A stretch of DNA of 20,181 nucleotides, taken from positions 1 through 20,181 of IMG/VR virus record IMGVR_UViG_3300043773_002253, one strand, 5' to 3'. How positions within the stretch are numbered: position 1 is the first letter of the stretch; the number at the start of each line of letters is the position of its first letter. The position numbers and the translations under genes were made by a program. The DNA comes from a virus. Below, piece by piece: positions 9,008 through 15,230 of this stretch. The notes beneath the pieces were generated by a model, which saw only the letters and a list, made by a program, of their open reading frames with translations, searched no databases and was not told the origin of the DNA.

Positions 9008-10048
9008 TCAGCGTGTTATGATCCGCAGGTGCGGGTGTGCGTCAATGCTATCGGGCACCACGTCGTACAGGTTCTCGGCGCGGTAGCCCAGCTGCATCAG
9101 CTGGGCGGCCTTGCGTTGGCTCTTCAGGCTGCGCAGGTCCAGCCGCAGGCTGTAGCCCAGGCTCAGCGCTCCTATGCCTATGCCCACGGCGGTGTTCTGG
9201 GTGTACATCACGGCGCCCACCGCCAGCCCGGTCAGGGTCAGGTAGGTGGCATCGCGGCGGGTGGTGGCGCTTTGCTCCAGCAGAAAGCCCGCGTTCACGA
9301 TGTTCATGGGCGGCGGCAGGTCGTGCCAGCCGCGCCCATCGCGGTGCATCGCGGCCTGGTTGGTCCATCGGGCGTGCCGCGTGGTGTCCGTTTGGGCGTT
9401 GGCCATGCTCGCGGCCACCATCAGGGTGATCACCGGAATGCTGCGCATGCCGCGCCACACCATCAGCACCACCACGCTCACGCCTACGGCCAGCAGGGCC
9501 ACCAGCCACCAGAAGGCGGTCCGGTACCAGCTGGCCACGCCCGGCGGCGGGCATTCCTTGGCCACCACTTGGGCCTGCACGGTCTTCACTTGGGTCTTCA
9601 CCACCTGGGGCAGCACGTGGTACCAGTAGCGCAGCTGGCCGTTCTGGGTCCATATGCGCAGGTTCAGGGCGCTGTCGTTCACCTGCACCGGGTCCAGGTC
9701 GCACAGGTGGGCGCGCATCCGCTGCACCACGGGCTCCACGGTGCTCGGCGCTCGGTTGGCGGCGTAGGCCTCGCTCACCTTACGCTGTGCCAGGGCCAGT
9801 AGCTGGCTGCACAGGCTGGCCACGCTGTCCATCTGTGCCTGCGTGTAGGTGCCTTCGCCCGCTCCGGCGCTGCCCGGCACGTACACATGCACGGTGTCCA
9901 CCCGCTCGGTGGCCTTCAGCAGGTCCGGGCACAGGTTCACGGCCGTGGCCATATGGCGGTTGGCCCGCTCGCACGCCTTACGGGGCGTGCTGCAGGCCCC
10001 CACGAGCAACACTGAACTGAACAGGAAAAGAACGTGGCGGGTGCTCAT
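9008..10048 (-). CDS. Composite lipoprotein: lipobox N-terminus, transmembrane helix, then internal Sec signal and second secreted domain
   Basis: A 346-aa protein with two export signals. Residues 1-19 are a lipoprotein signal (VLFLFSSVLLVGAC; lipobox VGAC, Cys19). A periplasmic-type region with four Cys (26, 40, 80, 116) follows and reaches to about 175. A transmembrane helix is at about 179-198 (AFWWLVALLAVGVSVVVLMV). Right after it, Met201 opens what looks like a second complete signal peptide (RSIPVITLMVAASMANAQ) with an ANA/Q cleavage site. A small Gly-rich, possibly membrane-inserting domain follows (YLTLTGLAVGAVMYTQNTAV). No stop separates the halves; Met201 (at 9448) could be a second in-frame start. 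The gene lies just after the endolysin, 11 nt from its stop, so an envelope or lysis role (spanin-like) is a reasonable inference. No family recognised. An alternative is a fusion of two formerly separate genes. Confidence 0.75.
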   Translation of the reverse strand: MSTRHVLFLFSSVLLVGACSTPRKACERANRHMATAVNLCPDLLKATERVDTVHVYVPGSAGAGEGTYTQAQMDSVASLCSQLLALAQRKVSEAYAANRAPSTVEPVVQRMRAHLCDLDPVQVNDSALNLRIWTQNGQLRYWYHVLPQVVKTQVKTVQAQVVAKECPPPGVASWYRTAFWWLVALLAVGVSVVVLMVWRGMRSIPVITLMVAASMANAQTDTTRHARWTNQAAMHRDGRGWHDLPPPMNIVNAGFLLEQSATTRRDATYLTLTGLAVGAVMYTQNTAVGIGIGALSLGYSLRLDLRSLKSQRKAAQLMQLGYRAENLYDVVPDSIDAHPHLRIITR

Positions 10049-10059
10049 GGGTGTGGGGC

Positions 10060-10545
10060 TTAGGGTCTCAGTACACGGGGGCGGCAGAAGAGCACGTTCT
10101 TGAAGGCGCGCGTGCGGCGCATCACTGTGCCTCCGTTGCTCTGGTTGGTCAGGCTGGTGTTGCCCTCAACGGTCTCGAAGTGGGTGGCGGTCATCTTCTT
10201 CACGAAGATGCCCGTGTGGTCGTAGCGCCGGTCGCCGTTCCAGTCGAACAGCACAATGTCGCCGGGCTGCGGATCGGTCACGGTCAGGCCGTTCTTCAGG
10301 AAGAAGGCCGCGGCCGTCTGGCATCCCGCGAAGCCCTTGGGGAATCCGATGTTGCCCAGCGGCGCACCGGCCTTGTTGTAGCACCAGCTCACGAACATGC
10401 CGCACCAGGCCACGCCATCCCAGCCGAACCACTTGCCGTACTTCGTGCGGTTGCTGTTGGGCGGCGTTTCCATGTAGCCGATCTCGGCCAGTGCTGCCGC
10501 CAGTATCGCCTGGCGCAGTGCGTCGGGGTTGGTCGTCTTCCTCAT
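10060..10545 (-). CDS. CHAP-domain endolysin (peptidoglycan amidase/endopeptidase)
   Basis: A 161-aa single-domain protein of the CHAP/NlpC-P60 cysteine peptidase type. Visible motifs are the nucleophile Cys48 in VAWCGMFVSWCY, a PGDIVLFDWNGD strand at 94-104, His110 in YDHTGIFVKK, and the third catalytic-region motif ETVEGNTS at about 125-131. These are the usual order and spacing for a CHAP hydrolase cutting peptide bonds in peptidoglycan. There is no signal peptide, so passage to the cell wall would need a holin or another membrane-disrupting partner. Its ATG overlaps the stop of the membrane-anchored coiled-coil gene upstream (ATGA). With the lipoprotein and membrane genes around it, it marks a lysis cassette lying between head and tail genes. 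It is short, with no separate cell-wall-binding domain, as is usual for phages of Gram-negative hosts. Confidence 0.9.
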   Translation of the reverse strand: MRKTTNPDALRQAILAAALAEIGYMETPPNSNRTKYGKWFGWDGVAWCGMFVSWCYNKAGAPLGNIGFPKGFAGCQTAAAFFLKNGLTVTDPQPGDIVLFDWNGDRRYDHTGIFVKKMTATHFETVEGNTSLTNQSNGGTVMRRTRAFKNVLFCRPRVLRP

Positions 10546-10940
10546 AGCTCTCCGTTCTTGGCCTTGTTCCTCAGTAGCTCGCCGTATTGCTGGTCGCGCA
10601 GGCTGCGCTCGCGGTTCAGCTCTTCCATCAGGCGGCTCACCACCTCGCCCTGCTTGCCGAAGGCGATGTTCAGCTGTTGGAACTGGCCGCGCAGCTCCAG
10701 GAACTCGCCGTGCAGGCGCGCATGGGCCGCGTTCAGCTCCTCGTTGCGGTTCTTCAGGGTCAGCTCCAGGGTGCGCAGCTCGGCAATGGTGCGCCGGGCT
10801 TTCTCAAGTTCCTCTTTCAGTTGGCGCAGCTCCGTGGCGTTGCTGCTGGTCCATAGGCGGTAGTAGAGCATCAGGCACCCGGCAAAAAGCACCCAGCCCA
10901 GCCAACCCCAGGGTCCGATCATATGCAAGTGATCATTCAT
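10542..10940 (-). CDS. Membrane-anchored coiled-coil protein (i-spanin/holin-region candidate)
   Basis: A 132-aa protein with one N-terminal transmembrane helix (about residues 8-27, IGPWGWLGWVLFAGCLMLYY). A nearly continuous charged coiled coil follows from about 36 to 125 (LRQLKEELEKARRTIAELR and so on). This is the architecture of inner-membrane spanin subunits of Gram-negative phages, which link the inner membrane to an outer-membrane lipoprotein and fuse the membranes at lysis. It overlaps the CHAP endolysin start by 4 nt and follows another membrane/coiled-coil gene after 6 nt. The spanin reading is inference from topology and position; spanins cannot be recognised by sequence identity. 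A tail-associated or holin-like role is also possible. Confidence 0.7.
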   Translation of the reverse strand: MNDHLHMIGPWGWLGWVLFAGCLMLYYRLWTSSNATELRQLKEELEKARRTIAELRTLELTLKNRNEELNAAHARLHGEFLELRGQFQQLNIAFGKQGEVVSRLMEELNRERSLRDQQYGELLRNKAKNGEL

Positions 10941-10946
10941 GGGTGG

Positions 10947-11498
10947 TCAGAACTTCTGTTTGGTCGTTTTCCCTGCGGGCAGCTTGCGTTCCATCTCGTC
11001 CAAGCGGTCCTCAAAGCGCTCCAGGGCGTTCAGTATGCGGTCGTCCTTGCTCTGTGCGCTCAGGCGGTCCAGCAGCTCGCGGTTGCTGGCCTCGGCGGTG
11101 GCTCTATGGGCGTCCAGTGCTGTGGCGGCGGCCTGTTGGCCGCGCTCTATGCGGGTCAGTCTCCTGTCCAGGTCCAGTATCGCCTTGAACACGGGCCGCG
11201 CCACGCTGTCCTCTATGTTCTTGCGCACCTGGCGCAGGCTGTCGGTGTAGGTGGCCAGCGATAGCTCCACCACATCGTGGGCCATCAGGGCCATCTCCGT
11301 GCGCAGGTCGGTCATCTGCCCAGCCATCTGTTCGGCGGTGGCGGGTTCAGCGGGCGGGAAGGTCTCCCGGTACCAGTTCAGGGCCGCCACCACAATGCCC
11401 GCGGCGAACGCCCCGATCAGGAACGCCTGGCGCAGATGGCCCCACACCGTGGCCATCCACGTGGGCAGCACGCTGCTGTCGGGTTTCAGGTCCTTCAT
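10947..11498 (-). CDS. Membrane protein with one transmembrane helix and coiled coil
   Basis: A 183-aa protein counted from the ATG at 11498 (MKDLKPDSSVLPTWMATVWG). An upstream in-frame extension to 11708 is rejected because it would run through the lipoprotein gene, whose TGA overlaps this ATG in an ATGA pair. There is one transmembrane helix at about residues 25-43 (AFLIGAFAAGIVVAALNWY). A helical region rich in Arg, Glu, Leu and Asp follows to the end, with clear heptad character from about 100 to 175 (LDRRLTRIERGQ, ILNALERFEDRLDEMERKL). Together with the overlapping small lipoprotein it makes a plausible spanin-type pair, with the lipoprotein in the outer membrane and this protein in the inner one. 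A holin or phage-membrane role is an alternative. No family recognised. Confidence 0.7.
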   Translation of the reverse strand: MKDLKPDSSVLPTWMATVWGHLRQAFLIGAFAAGIVVAALNWYRETFPPAEPATAEQMAGQMTDLRTEMALMAHDVVELSLATYTDSLRQVRKNIEDSVARPVFKAILDLDRRLTRIERGQQAAATALDAHRATAEASNRELLDRLSAQSKDDRILNALERFEDRLDEMERKLPAGKTTKQKF

Positions 11499-11704
11499 GG
11501 CTTCTCCTTGATCGGGTATTTGCCGTTGCGGCGCTGCCAGAACCACAGGCTGCTCCACCACGTCTGCGCCACGGCCGGCTTGTTGCCCTTGTCCTTGGGG
11601 CTGGTGCGCAGGTCGTACTTCGGCCTGGCGAAGTGCTCGGCTGAGTCGCGTGGGGCGGTGCATCCGAGGCATGTGGCTAGTGCTATGGTCAGTAGCATGC
11701 GCAT
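11495..11704 (-). CDS. Small predicted lipoprotein (o-spanin candidate)
   Basis: A 69-aa protein, MRMLLTIALATCLGCTAPRD. The N-terminus is a lipoprotein-type signal with two possible acylated cysteines, Cys12 (LATC) and Cys15 (CLGC); neither lipobox is perfect. The mature part is short, basic and contains Pro, with a Trp-rich patch (TWWSSLWFWQRR). Small Pro-containing lipoproteins overlapping or next to a membrane-anchored coiled-coil gene are typical of outer-membrane spanin subunits, and this one overlaps such a gene by 4 nt. It starts directly after the stop of the DUF6712-like gene with no spacer. The identification is by topology and context only; the ORF is short, but the packing on both sides supports it as real. 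Confidence 0.65.
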   Translation of the reverse strand: MRMLLTIALATCLGCTAPRDSAEHFARPKYDLRTSPKDKGNKPAVAQTWWSSLWFWQRRNGKYPIKEKP

Positions 11705-12724
11705 TCACATGAAGCCGCCCACCGGGCCGCTGGTGTCGAATCGTTCGGTCGGCGTTGCCGTGGGGTCCACGTAGCAGGCGCTGCTGCGGTAGGGGTGGTT
11801 GCTGTCGGCCTCGGCCTGCAGCTGTAGCTCGTCGCGCAGCTTGTCCAGGTAGCCGTTGCCCAGGTTGCGGTGGTGGTCAATGCGCTGTTGCAGGCGCGCA
11901 TCGCTGGCCGTCTGGGGGCCGCCGCTGGTCTGTCCGCCCAGCAGGCTGGCGAAGGTCCACACCCCGCGCTCGTCCATGCCCAGGCTCAGCTCCACAATGG
12001 CGTCGGCCATGGCCAGGTGCCCGCTGGCTTTCTTCACCAGCTCCACCACCTTCTTCTCGGTGGCGCTCAGGCTTCCGGCGGTCATCTTCGTCAGCAGGCT
12101 GTCGCGGTAGGTGGTGCTGCACAGCGTGTCAGCCACGGCACCTTCTTCCACACGGCGCACCGTGGGCAGCATCTTGGTGTACAGGTAGCCGCTGTTGCCT
12201 ATCCGCACCACATTGTTCAGGTCCTGCGTGCTGCGCAGGAAGCCCGCGCGCAGCGCTGCGGCCTGCTCGCTCGTGTTCCAGGTGGTGTAGGTGGCGGCGT
12301 TGGCCTGCAGGTAGCTCAGCAGCACGTCCAAGGCACGGTAGCCGGCACGCAGGGCGGCACGCTCCAGGTCGCGCGTGCGCCACTCGCTGGCGGGGCGCTT
12401 CACATCGCTCTGGCCCACCACCAGTCCCCCGGCGCTGAACTCCACGTTGCCGAAGCCCGTGAAGTGGTAGATCGCCAGGTTCGCCACCGCCGGGCGGCAG
12501 CGCTCCAGCAGGGCGGCCATGTCGCTGGGCAGTGGGGTGGGGCTGTTGGCAATGCTCGCGTTGTAGGCGGCCTGCAGCAGGTCATACTGCGCCTGCCCCA
12601 GCACCATCTCCACCAGGTACTCCTGCTCCACGCTCTTCAGCGTCGGCGCCAGGTCGTCCATGTCGAAGGTCACCCGGGCAGGGTAGTGCGCCTTCAGCTC
12701 GTCGGTGGTGGTGAACAGTGGCAT
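11705..12724 (-). CDS. DUF6712-like phage structural protein
   Basis: A 339-aa protein, MPLFTTTDELKAHYPARVTF. The pattern is one I associate with DUF6712, a family of Bacteroidota phages and prophages. It shows 'TTDELKAHYP' at the start, a helical section with E-x3-L...LG-x2-QYDLL (about 33-52), WRTRDLERAALRAGYRALDV (about 115-135), and an 'LPTVRRVEE' motif at about 185-195. The family's role is not established as far as I know. The gene directly follows the portal (TGAGCCATG junction), where a capsid or head-completion gene would be expected, so a head-neck or connector role is a fair guess. The sequence is mostly helical and does not look like an HK97-fold capsid by eye. Codon use matches the tail block. 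Confidence 0.7.
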   Translation of the reverse strand: MPLFTTTDELKAHYPARVTFDMDDLAPTLKSVEQEYLVEMVLGQAQYDLLQAAYNASIANSPTPLPSDMAALLERCRPAVANLAIYHFTGFGNVEFSAGGLVVGQSDVKRPASEWRTRDLERAALRAGYRALDVLLSYLQANAATYTTWNTSEQAAALRAGFLRSTQDLNNVVRIGNSGYLYTKMLPTVRRVEEGAVADTLCSTTYRDSLLTKMTAGSLSATEKKVVELVKKASGHLAMADAIVELSLGMDERGVWTFASLLGGQTSGGPQTASDARLQQRIDHHRNLGNGYLDKLRDELQLQAEADSNHPYRSSACYVDPTATPTERFDTSGPVGGFM

Positions 12725-12727
12725 GGC

Positions 12728-14116
12728 TCAGGCTTTCGGTGGTGTCGGGGTGTTCGGGTCCTTCTGGTACACCATGCCGGCGGTCTTGTCGGCCGTGGCC
12801 ACGTGCAGGCTCTTGAACCAGAACTTCAGCAGCTTGCCCTTGCCATACTTCTCGTGCCAGCCGTGCGTGTCGGCCATCACATCCAGCGGGCTCAGCAGTA
12901 TCTGGGCGTCCACCTGGTTGTCCATCACCTCAATGCTGTGCGCCACGCGCTTGTCGCTGCCGCTGCCGCTGCTGTTGCGGTCCTTGCTCGGCGTGGCACC
13001 GAACAGGCTCTGGTCCATAAAGGCGCGGATGATCTTCGCATCCACCTCCGCACTGTCCTCCACATAGGCGCCGGTGGGTATGTCCAGCTTGAAGGCGTTG
13101 ATCTTCCACAGGCTGCGGTACTCCTTCTTGCCCGGCACGGCCAGCTCATCGATCAGCATGTCCGTCAGCATCGTGCGGCCCACCTTCTCCTGCCCGGCTA
13201 TCCAGTTGTTGAAGGCGCGCAGCACTTCCTCGCGCTTGGCCTTCTTGTCCTCTGGCTTCATTTTGCTGAAGCCCGGGTAGGCCAGCTCCCACCACTCCTG
13301 GCCGATCTCCACATGGTACTTGATGTGGGCCAGGTTCACTGTCAGGTACAGCTTGGTCTTAATGATGGCGGCGGCCAGGTCCAGGTAGCCGCCATCGATC
13401 AGGCCGTGCCAGTCGCCCTTCGCGTAGTAGTCCGCATCGTCCAGCAGTACGCGCAGGGGCATAATGAAGCGGCCCTGGTTGCTCTTCAGCACCTGCCCGC
13501 TGGGGTCGTAGTAGGGGTCCAGGCACGGCAGCGTGATCGTGTCCTCGCTCGTCGTGCTGGCGCCGTTGGCCCACTTGCCGCTCAGGTAGGCGTTCTCGAT
13601 CCGGCCCGTCTTCTTGTTCTTCCGGCTCAGGCGGGTGCGTGTGCATTCCTGGTTGAACAGGCCCACCACCTTCCCATCGTAGTCCGTCTGCAGCTCCGCG
13701 AAGGCGTTGCCGTGGGTCTTGTACTCGATCGCGCTCTCCAGCAGGTACAGCATGATGTTCGTGCGCCGCAGGATCTGGTCGATCTCCAGCACCTGCATCA
13801 CCCGGCGCTTCTCTTCGCCGTTCTCGTCCACCTCGCTGGTGCCGTACAGCAGGCCCTGCCCGATCAGGCGCTTCGCCCACTTGTGTATCAGGGGCCGCAG
13901 CAGGTCGCTCCGGTCCAGTTCCTCCACCACCTGCTGCGGCCGCAGGTTGTTGTTGCCCCAAAGGGCCACCTCGCCGGTGCTGGTCACCAGTGGGTTGTCG
14001 TACTCCGTGCTTGTGGGTCCGAAGCGGCCGCCACGTGTGCGCCCCTCCATGGTGATCAGCGCTCCCACACCTTGGTGGAAGAGCAGTGATCCGTTGCCGC
14101 TTACATCGGTCAGCAT
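12728..14116 (-). CDS. Probable phage portal protein
   Basis: 462 aa from the ATG at 14116; a GTG one codon earlier is possible, but the ATG overlaps the preceding TGA (TGATG). Portal-like features include an N-terminal segment NNLRPQQVVEELDRSDLLRP and a first helical domain with IHKWAKRLIGQGLLYG. Next comes IEYKTHGNAFAELQTDYDGKVVGL, which matches the 'NaF.El..D..Gk' section of many portals and packaging-side head proteins. A clip/stem-like helical region follows. The Ser/Gly-rich linker at about 390-400 (DRNSSGSGSDKR) and a short C-terminus complete it. The portal is the dodecameric ring through which TerL pumps DNA and to which the tail attaches. Order (terminase, then this, then DUF6712-like and tail genes) supports the call. 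I rely on weak motifs plus context. Confidence 0.68.
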   Translation of the reverse strand: MLTDVSGNGSLLFHQGVGALITMEGRTRGGRFGPTSTEYDNPLVTSTGEVALWGNNNLRPQQVVEELDRSDLLRPLIHKWAKRLIGQGLLYGTSEVDENGEEKRRVMQVLEIDQILRRTNIMLYLLESAIEYKTHGNAFAELQTDYDGKVVGLFNQECTRTRLSRKNKKTGRIENAYLSGKWANGASTTSEDTITLPCLDPYYDPSGQVLKSNQGRFIMPLRVLLDDADYYAKGDWHGLIDGGYLDLAAAIIKTKLYLTVNLAHIKYHVEIGQEWWELAYPGFSKMKPEDKKAKREEVLRAFNNWIAGQEKVGRTMLTDMLIDELAVPGKKEYRSLWKINAFKLDIPTGAYVEDSAEVDAKIIRAFMDQSLFGATPSKDRNSSGSGSDKRVAHSIEVMDNQVDAQILLSPLDVMADTHGWHEKYGKGKLLKFWFKSLHVATADKTAGMVYQKDPNTPTPPKA

Positions 14117-14382
14117 CACATTACGGGTTGGCCGTTCACCCGCAGGATCAGGCGCAGGTGTACAGGGGTGGGGTGTCCGCTACCGTCGGCCGGCTTCACG
14201 GCTATCTGGCGGTTGCGCTGCAGACTGTGGCTCGCGCCGCAGCGCACCGCAGCGGCAAGGTGCTTCACCTTACCGCCCGTGCGCCTCGTGCGGTCCAGCG
14301 TGCACCAGCTGATGGAGAAGGGCACCGGGGCACCCCTCCCATCCACCTGGTCCATTACCTGAAGCGCTTCCCCCAAAACCAT
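14116..14382 (-). CDS. Small conserved phage protein upstream of portal
   Basis: An 88-aa protein, MVLGEALQVMDQVDGRGAPV. It is short and basic, with a pattern I recall from small proteins beside phage and transposable-element genes of Bacteroidota: 'FSISWCTLDRTRRTGGKV', a cysteine in a 'AVRCGASH' turn, and a C-terminal 'HLRLILRVNGQPV' strand. No function is known to me. The start at 14382 is supported by the shared 18-bp repeat lying exactly 31 nt upstream, the same spacing as at the packaging-block gene starting at 20099. A longer in-frame extension (to 14697) runs antiparallel-frame through radC and is rejected. Its stop overlaps the portal start (TGATG), so it is translationally coupled to the portal. 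It may be a head-assembly accessory, but this is inference from position. Confidence 0.72.
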   Translation of the reverse strand: MVLGEALQVMDQVDGRGAPVPFSISWCTLDRTRRTGGKVKHLAAAVRCGASHSLQRNRQIAVKPADGSGHPTPVHLRLILRVNGQPVM

Positions 14383-14413
14383 GGCGCCAAGGTCCGGCGC
14401 GGGTTTCCCGTGG

Positions 14414-14431
14414 CATAGGAACCGATTACCG
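14414..14431 (-). promoter_or_regulatory. 18-bp repeat, copy 1: candidate late-promoter/activator site
   Basis: Minus-strand sequence CGGTAATCGGTTCCTATG, identical over 18 bases to a second copy at 20131-20148. It starts one base after the radC TAG stop and ends 31 nt before the ATG at 14382. The other copy has the same 31-nt spacing to its own gene. No canonical Bacteroidota -33/-7 pair fits within the 18 bases, so a phage-specific sigma or activator recognition element is a better guess than a housekeeping promoter. Confidence 0.6.
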
Positions 14432-14432
14432 C

Positions 14433-14894
14433 CTACAGCATCCCGTTGTCCGCGAAGCTGTAGTAGCCGTTCCTGGTCATGATCACGTGGTCCAGCACGG
14501 CCAGGTCCAGCAGCCTGGCCCCATCCACCAGCTTCCGCGTCAGCCGGATGTCCTCCTCGCTCGGTCGCAGCTGCCCACTGGGGTGGTTGTGCGCCACAAT
14601 GATGCTGCTCGCAAGGCACTTCAGCGAGGCCGCGAAGATCACCTTCGGGTCCGCCACGGTCCCGTGCAGCCCTCCCTGGCTGGCCTTGAACACGCACTTC
14701 ACCCGGTTTCCCCGGTCCAGCATCACCACGTAGAACACCTCATAGGTCTCCATGGCCTGCTCAAAGAAGGGCAGCAGGATATCGTAAGTGGCGGCACTGG
14801 TGCTCACCAAGGGCCGTTCCTCCCGCAGCCTGTTCCGGTAAATGATCTCCACCTCGTTCACCAAGGTCAACTCCAACTGCATCTGCTTATCCAT
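14433..14894 (-). CDS. radC: RadC family JAB/MPN-domain protein
   Basis: 153 aa from the ATG at 14894 (MDKQMQLELTLVNEVEIIYR). The JAMM metal site is complete: Glu50 (METYEVFYVVMLD), His102 and His104 in AHNHPSG, Ser112, and Asp115 in PSEED. The usual DHVIMT section (Asp134-His135) follows. This is the C-terminal RadC (DUF2466) domain without the N-terminal HhH part of chromosomal RadC, the short form common on phages, plasmids and conjugative elements. The biochemical role of these proteins is not settled; peptidase-type or DNA-repair/recombination roles have been proposed. It is unusual among virion genes, lying between terminase and portal. An upstream in-frame extension to 15101 runs through the palindrome and is rejected. 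The outer palindrome arm lies 6 nt upstream of the ATG and could hide the start in mRNA. Confidence 0.9.
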   Translation of the reverse strand: MDKQMQLELTLVNEVEIIYRNRLREERPLVSTSAATYDILLPFFEQAMETYEVFYVVMLDRGNRVKCVFKASQGGLHGTVADPKVIFAASLKCLASSIIVAHNHPSGQLRPSEEDIRLTRKLVDGARLLDLAVLDHVIMTRNGYYSFADNGML

Positions 14895-14900
14895 CGGTCT

Positions 14901-15082
14901 GTGGTATTGGTTTGACCCGATACCCGGAGAATGGAGGCGGATGAGGGCAAGGAGGATGTGAACATGCTTCGCCATAACATGCGCAGCATGGCGAAGGATG
15001 TTCACGCGGTCCTTGAGGCCCATGGGTCTATCTACGCAGCCCGTTCCGCCTCCGTTCCAACCTTTGGTCACACCAATACCAC
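14901..15082. repeat. About 180-bp imperfect inverted repeat (palindrome) upstream of radC
   Basis: The outer arms GTGGTATTGGTTTGACC (14901-14917) and the complement of GGTCACACCAATACCAC (15066-15082) match at 16 of 17 positions. Middle arms match around GGAGGCGG (14933-14940) and CCGCCTCC (15046-15053). The centre is a near-perfect hairpin at 14958-15005: an 18-bp stem with one mismatch (GTGAACAT-CTTCGCCAT against ATGGCGAAG-ATGTTCAC) around a 12-nt loop. The right half has about 20 extra bases. No clear target-site duplication flanks it. It could be an extragenic palindrome or MITE-like element, or an RNA structure controlling radC. Confidence 0.75.
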
Positions 15083-15125
15083 CCTTCCCGAAGTGCCACA
15101 ACTGCCCATGCTACCGTAGCGTTTC

Positions 15126-15160
15126 AGGGCCGCCGGGCGGGCGGGTGGGAGGCGGCCCCT
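15126..15160 (+). other. G-quadruplex motif in the loop of an inverted repeat (element A)
   Basis: GGGCCGCC (15127-15134) and GGCGGCCC (15151-15158) form an 8-bp stem. The 16-nt loop contains GGGCGGGCGGGTGGG (15135-15149), a textbook four-tract G-quadruplex with single-base loops. The G-rich strand is plus, the template strand for the surrounding genes. The same design recurs at 16002-16034. Confidence 0.7.
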
Positions 15161-15187
15161 CCGTAGCTCTTCCACAGCGAAGCATGC

Positions 15188-15217
15188 ACCGAGGCCCGGA
15201 TCGCTCCGGGCCCCGGT
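15188..15217 (-). terminator. Strong hairpin with GNRA loop downstream of the small gene (terminator or processing hairpin)
   Basis: As minus-strand RNA this is a 13-bp stem (ACCGGGGCCCGGA with TCCGGGCCTCGGT, one G-U pair) closed by the tetraloop GCGA, a GNRA loop. It begins 13 nt after the stop of the 15231-15497 gene. The wobble pair is only allowed in minus-strand RNA, which supports that orientation. No U-run follows, so it may stall or protect RNA rather than terminate by the intrinsic route. Confidence 0.45.
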
Positions 15218-15230
15218 CCCTGGTGGTGGG

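Larger units (their letters stand above)
14895..15230. other. 336-bp intergenic region between radC and the small upstream gene
   Basis: No credible gene. It holds the imperfect palindrome at 14901-15082, the stem with G-quadruplex loop at 15126-15160, and the strong GNRA hairpin at 15188-15217. Short ORFs on both strands over the palindrome encode similar peptides (VNMLRH..MAK and VNILRH..MAK) simply because the DNA is nearly self-complementary. Confidence 0.7.

Noticed and set aside
8231-9802. Plus-strand 523-codon frame across the 275-aa gene and the composite lipoprotein gene
   Set aside because: Runs antisense over two well-supported genes and their junction; His/Gln/Val-rich shadow composition.
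11870-14089. Plus-strand 739-codon frame opposite the portal and DUF6712-like genes
   Set aside because: Antisense shadow; the portal and DUF6712-like frames on minus have sensible sequence and coupled starts.
14909-14926. Possible third, degenerate copy of the 18-bp repeat (CGGGTATCGGGTC on minus) upstream of radC
   Set aside because: Only about 10 of 13 bases match and the spacing to the ATG is 14 nt instead of 31; it lies in the palindrome arm, so chance is likely.
14895-15101. N-terminal extension of radC and plus-strand ORF 14931-15119
   Set aside because: Both only read through the palindrome; similarity between their peptides is explained by DNA self-complementarity, and the RadC family starts near 14894.
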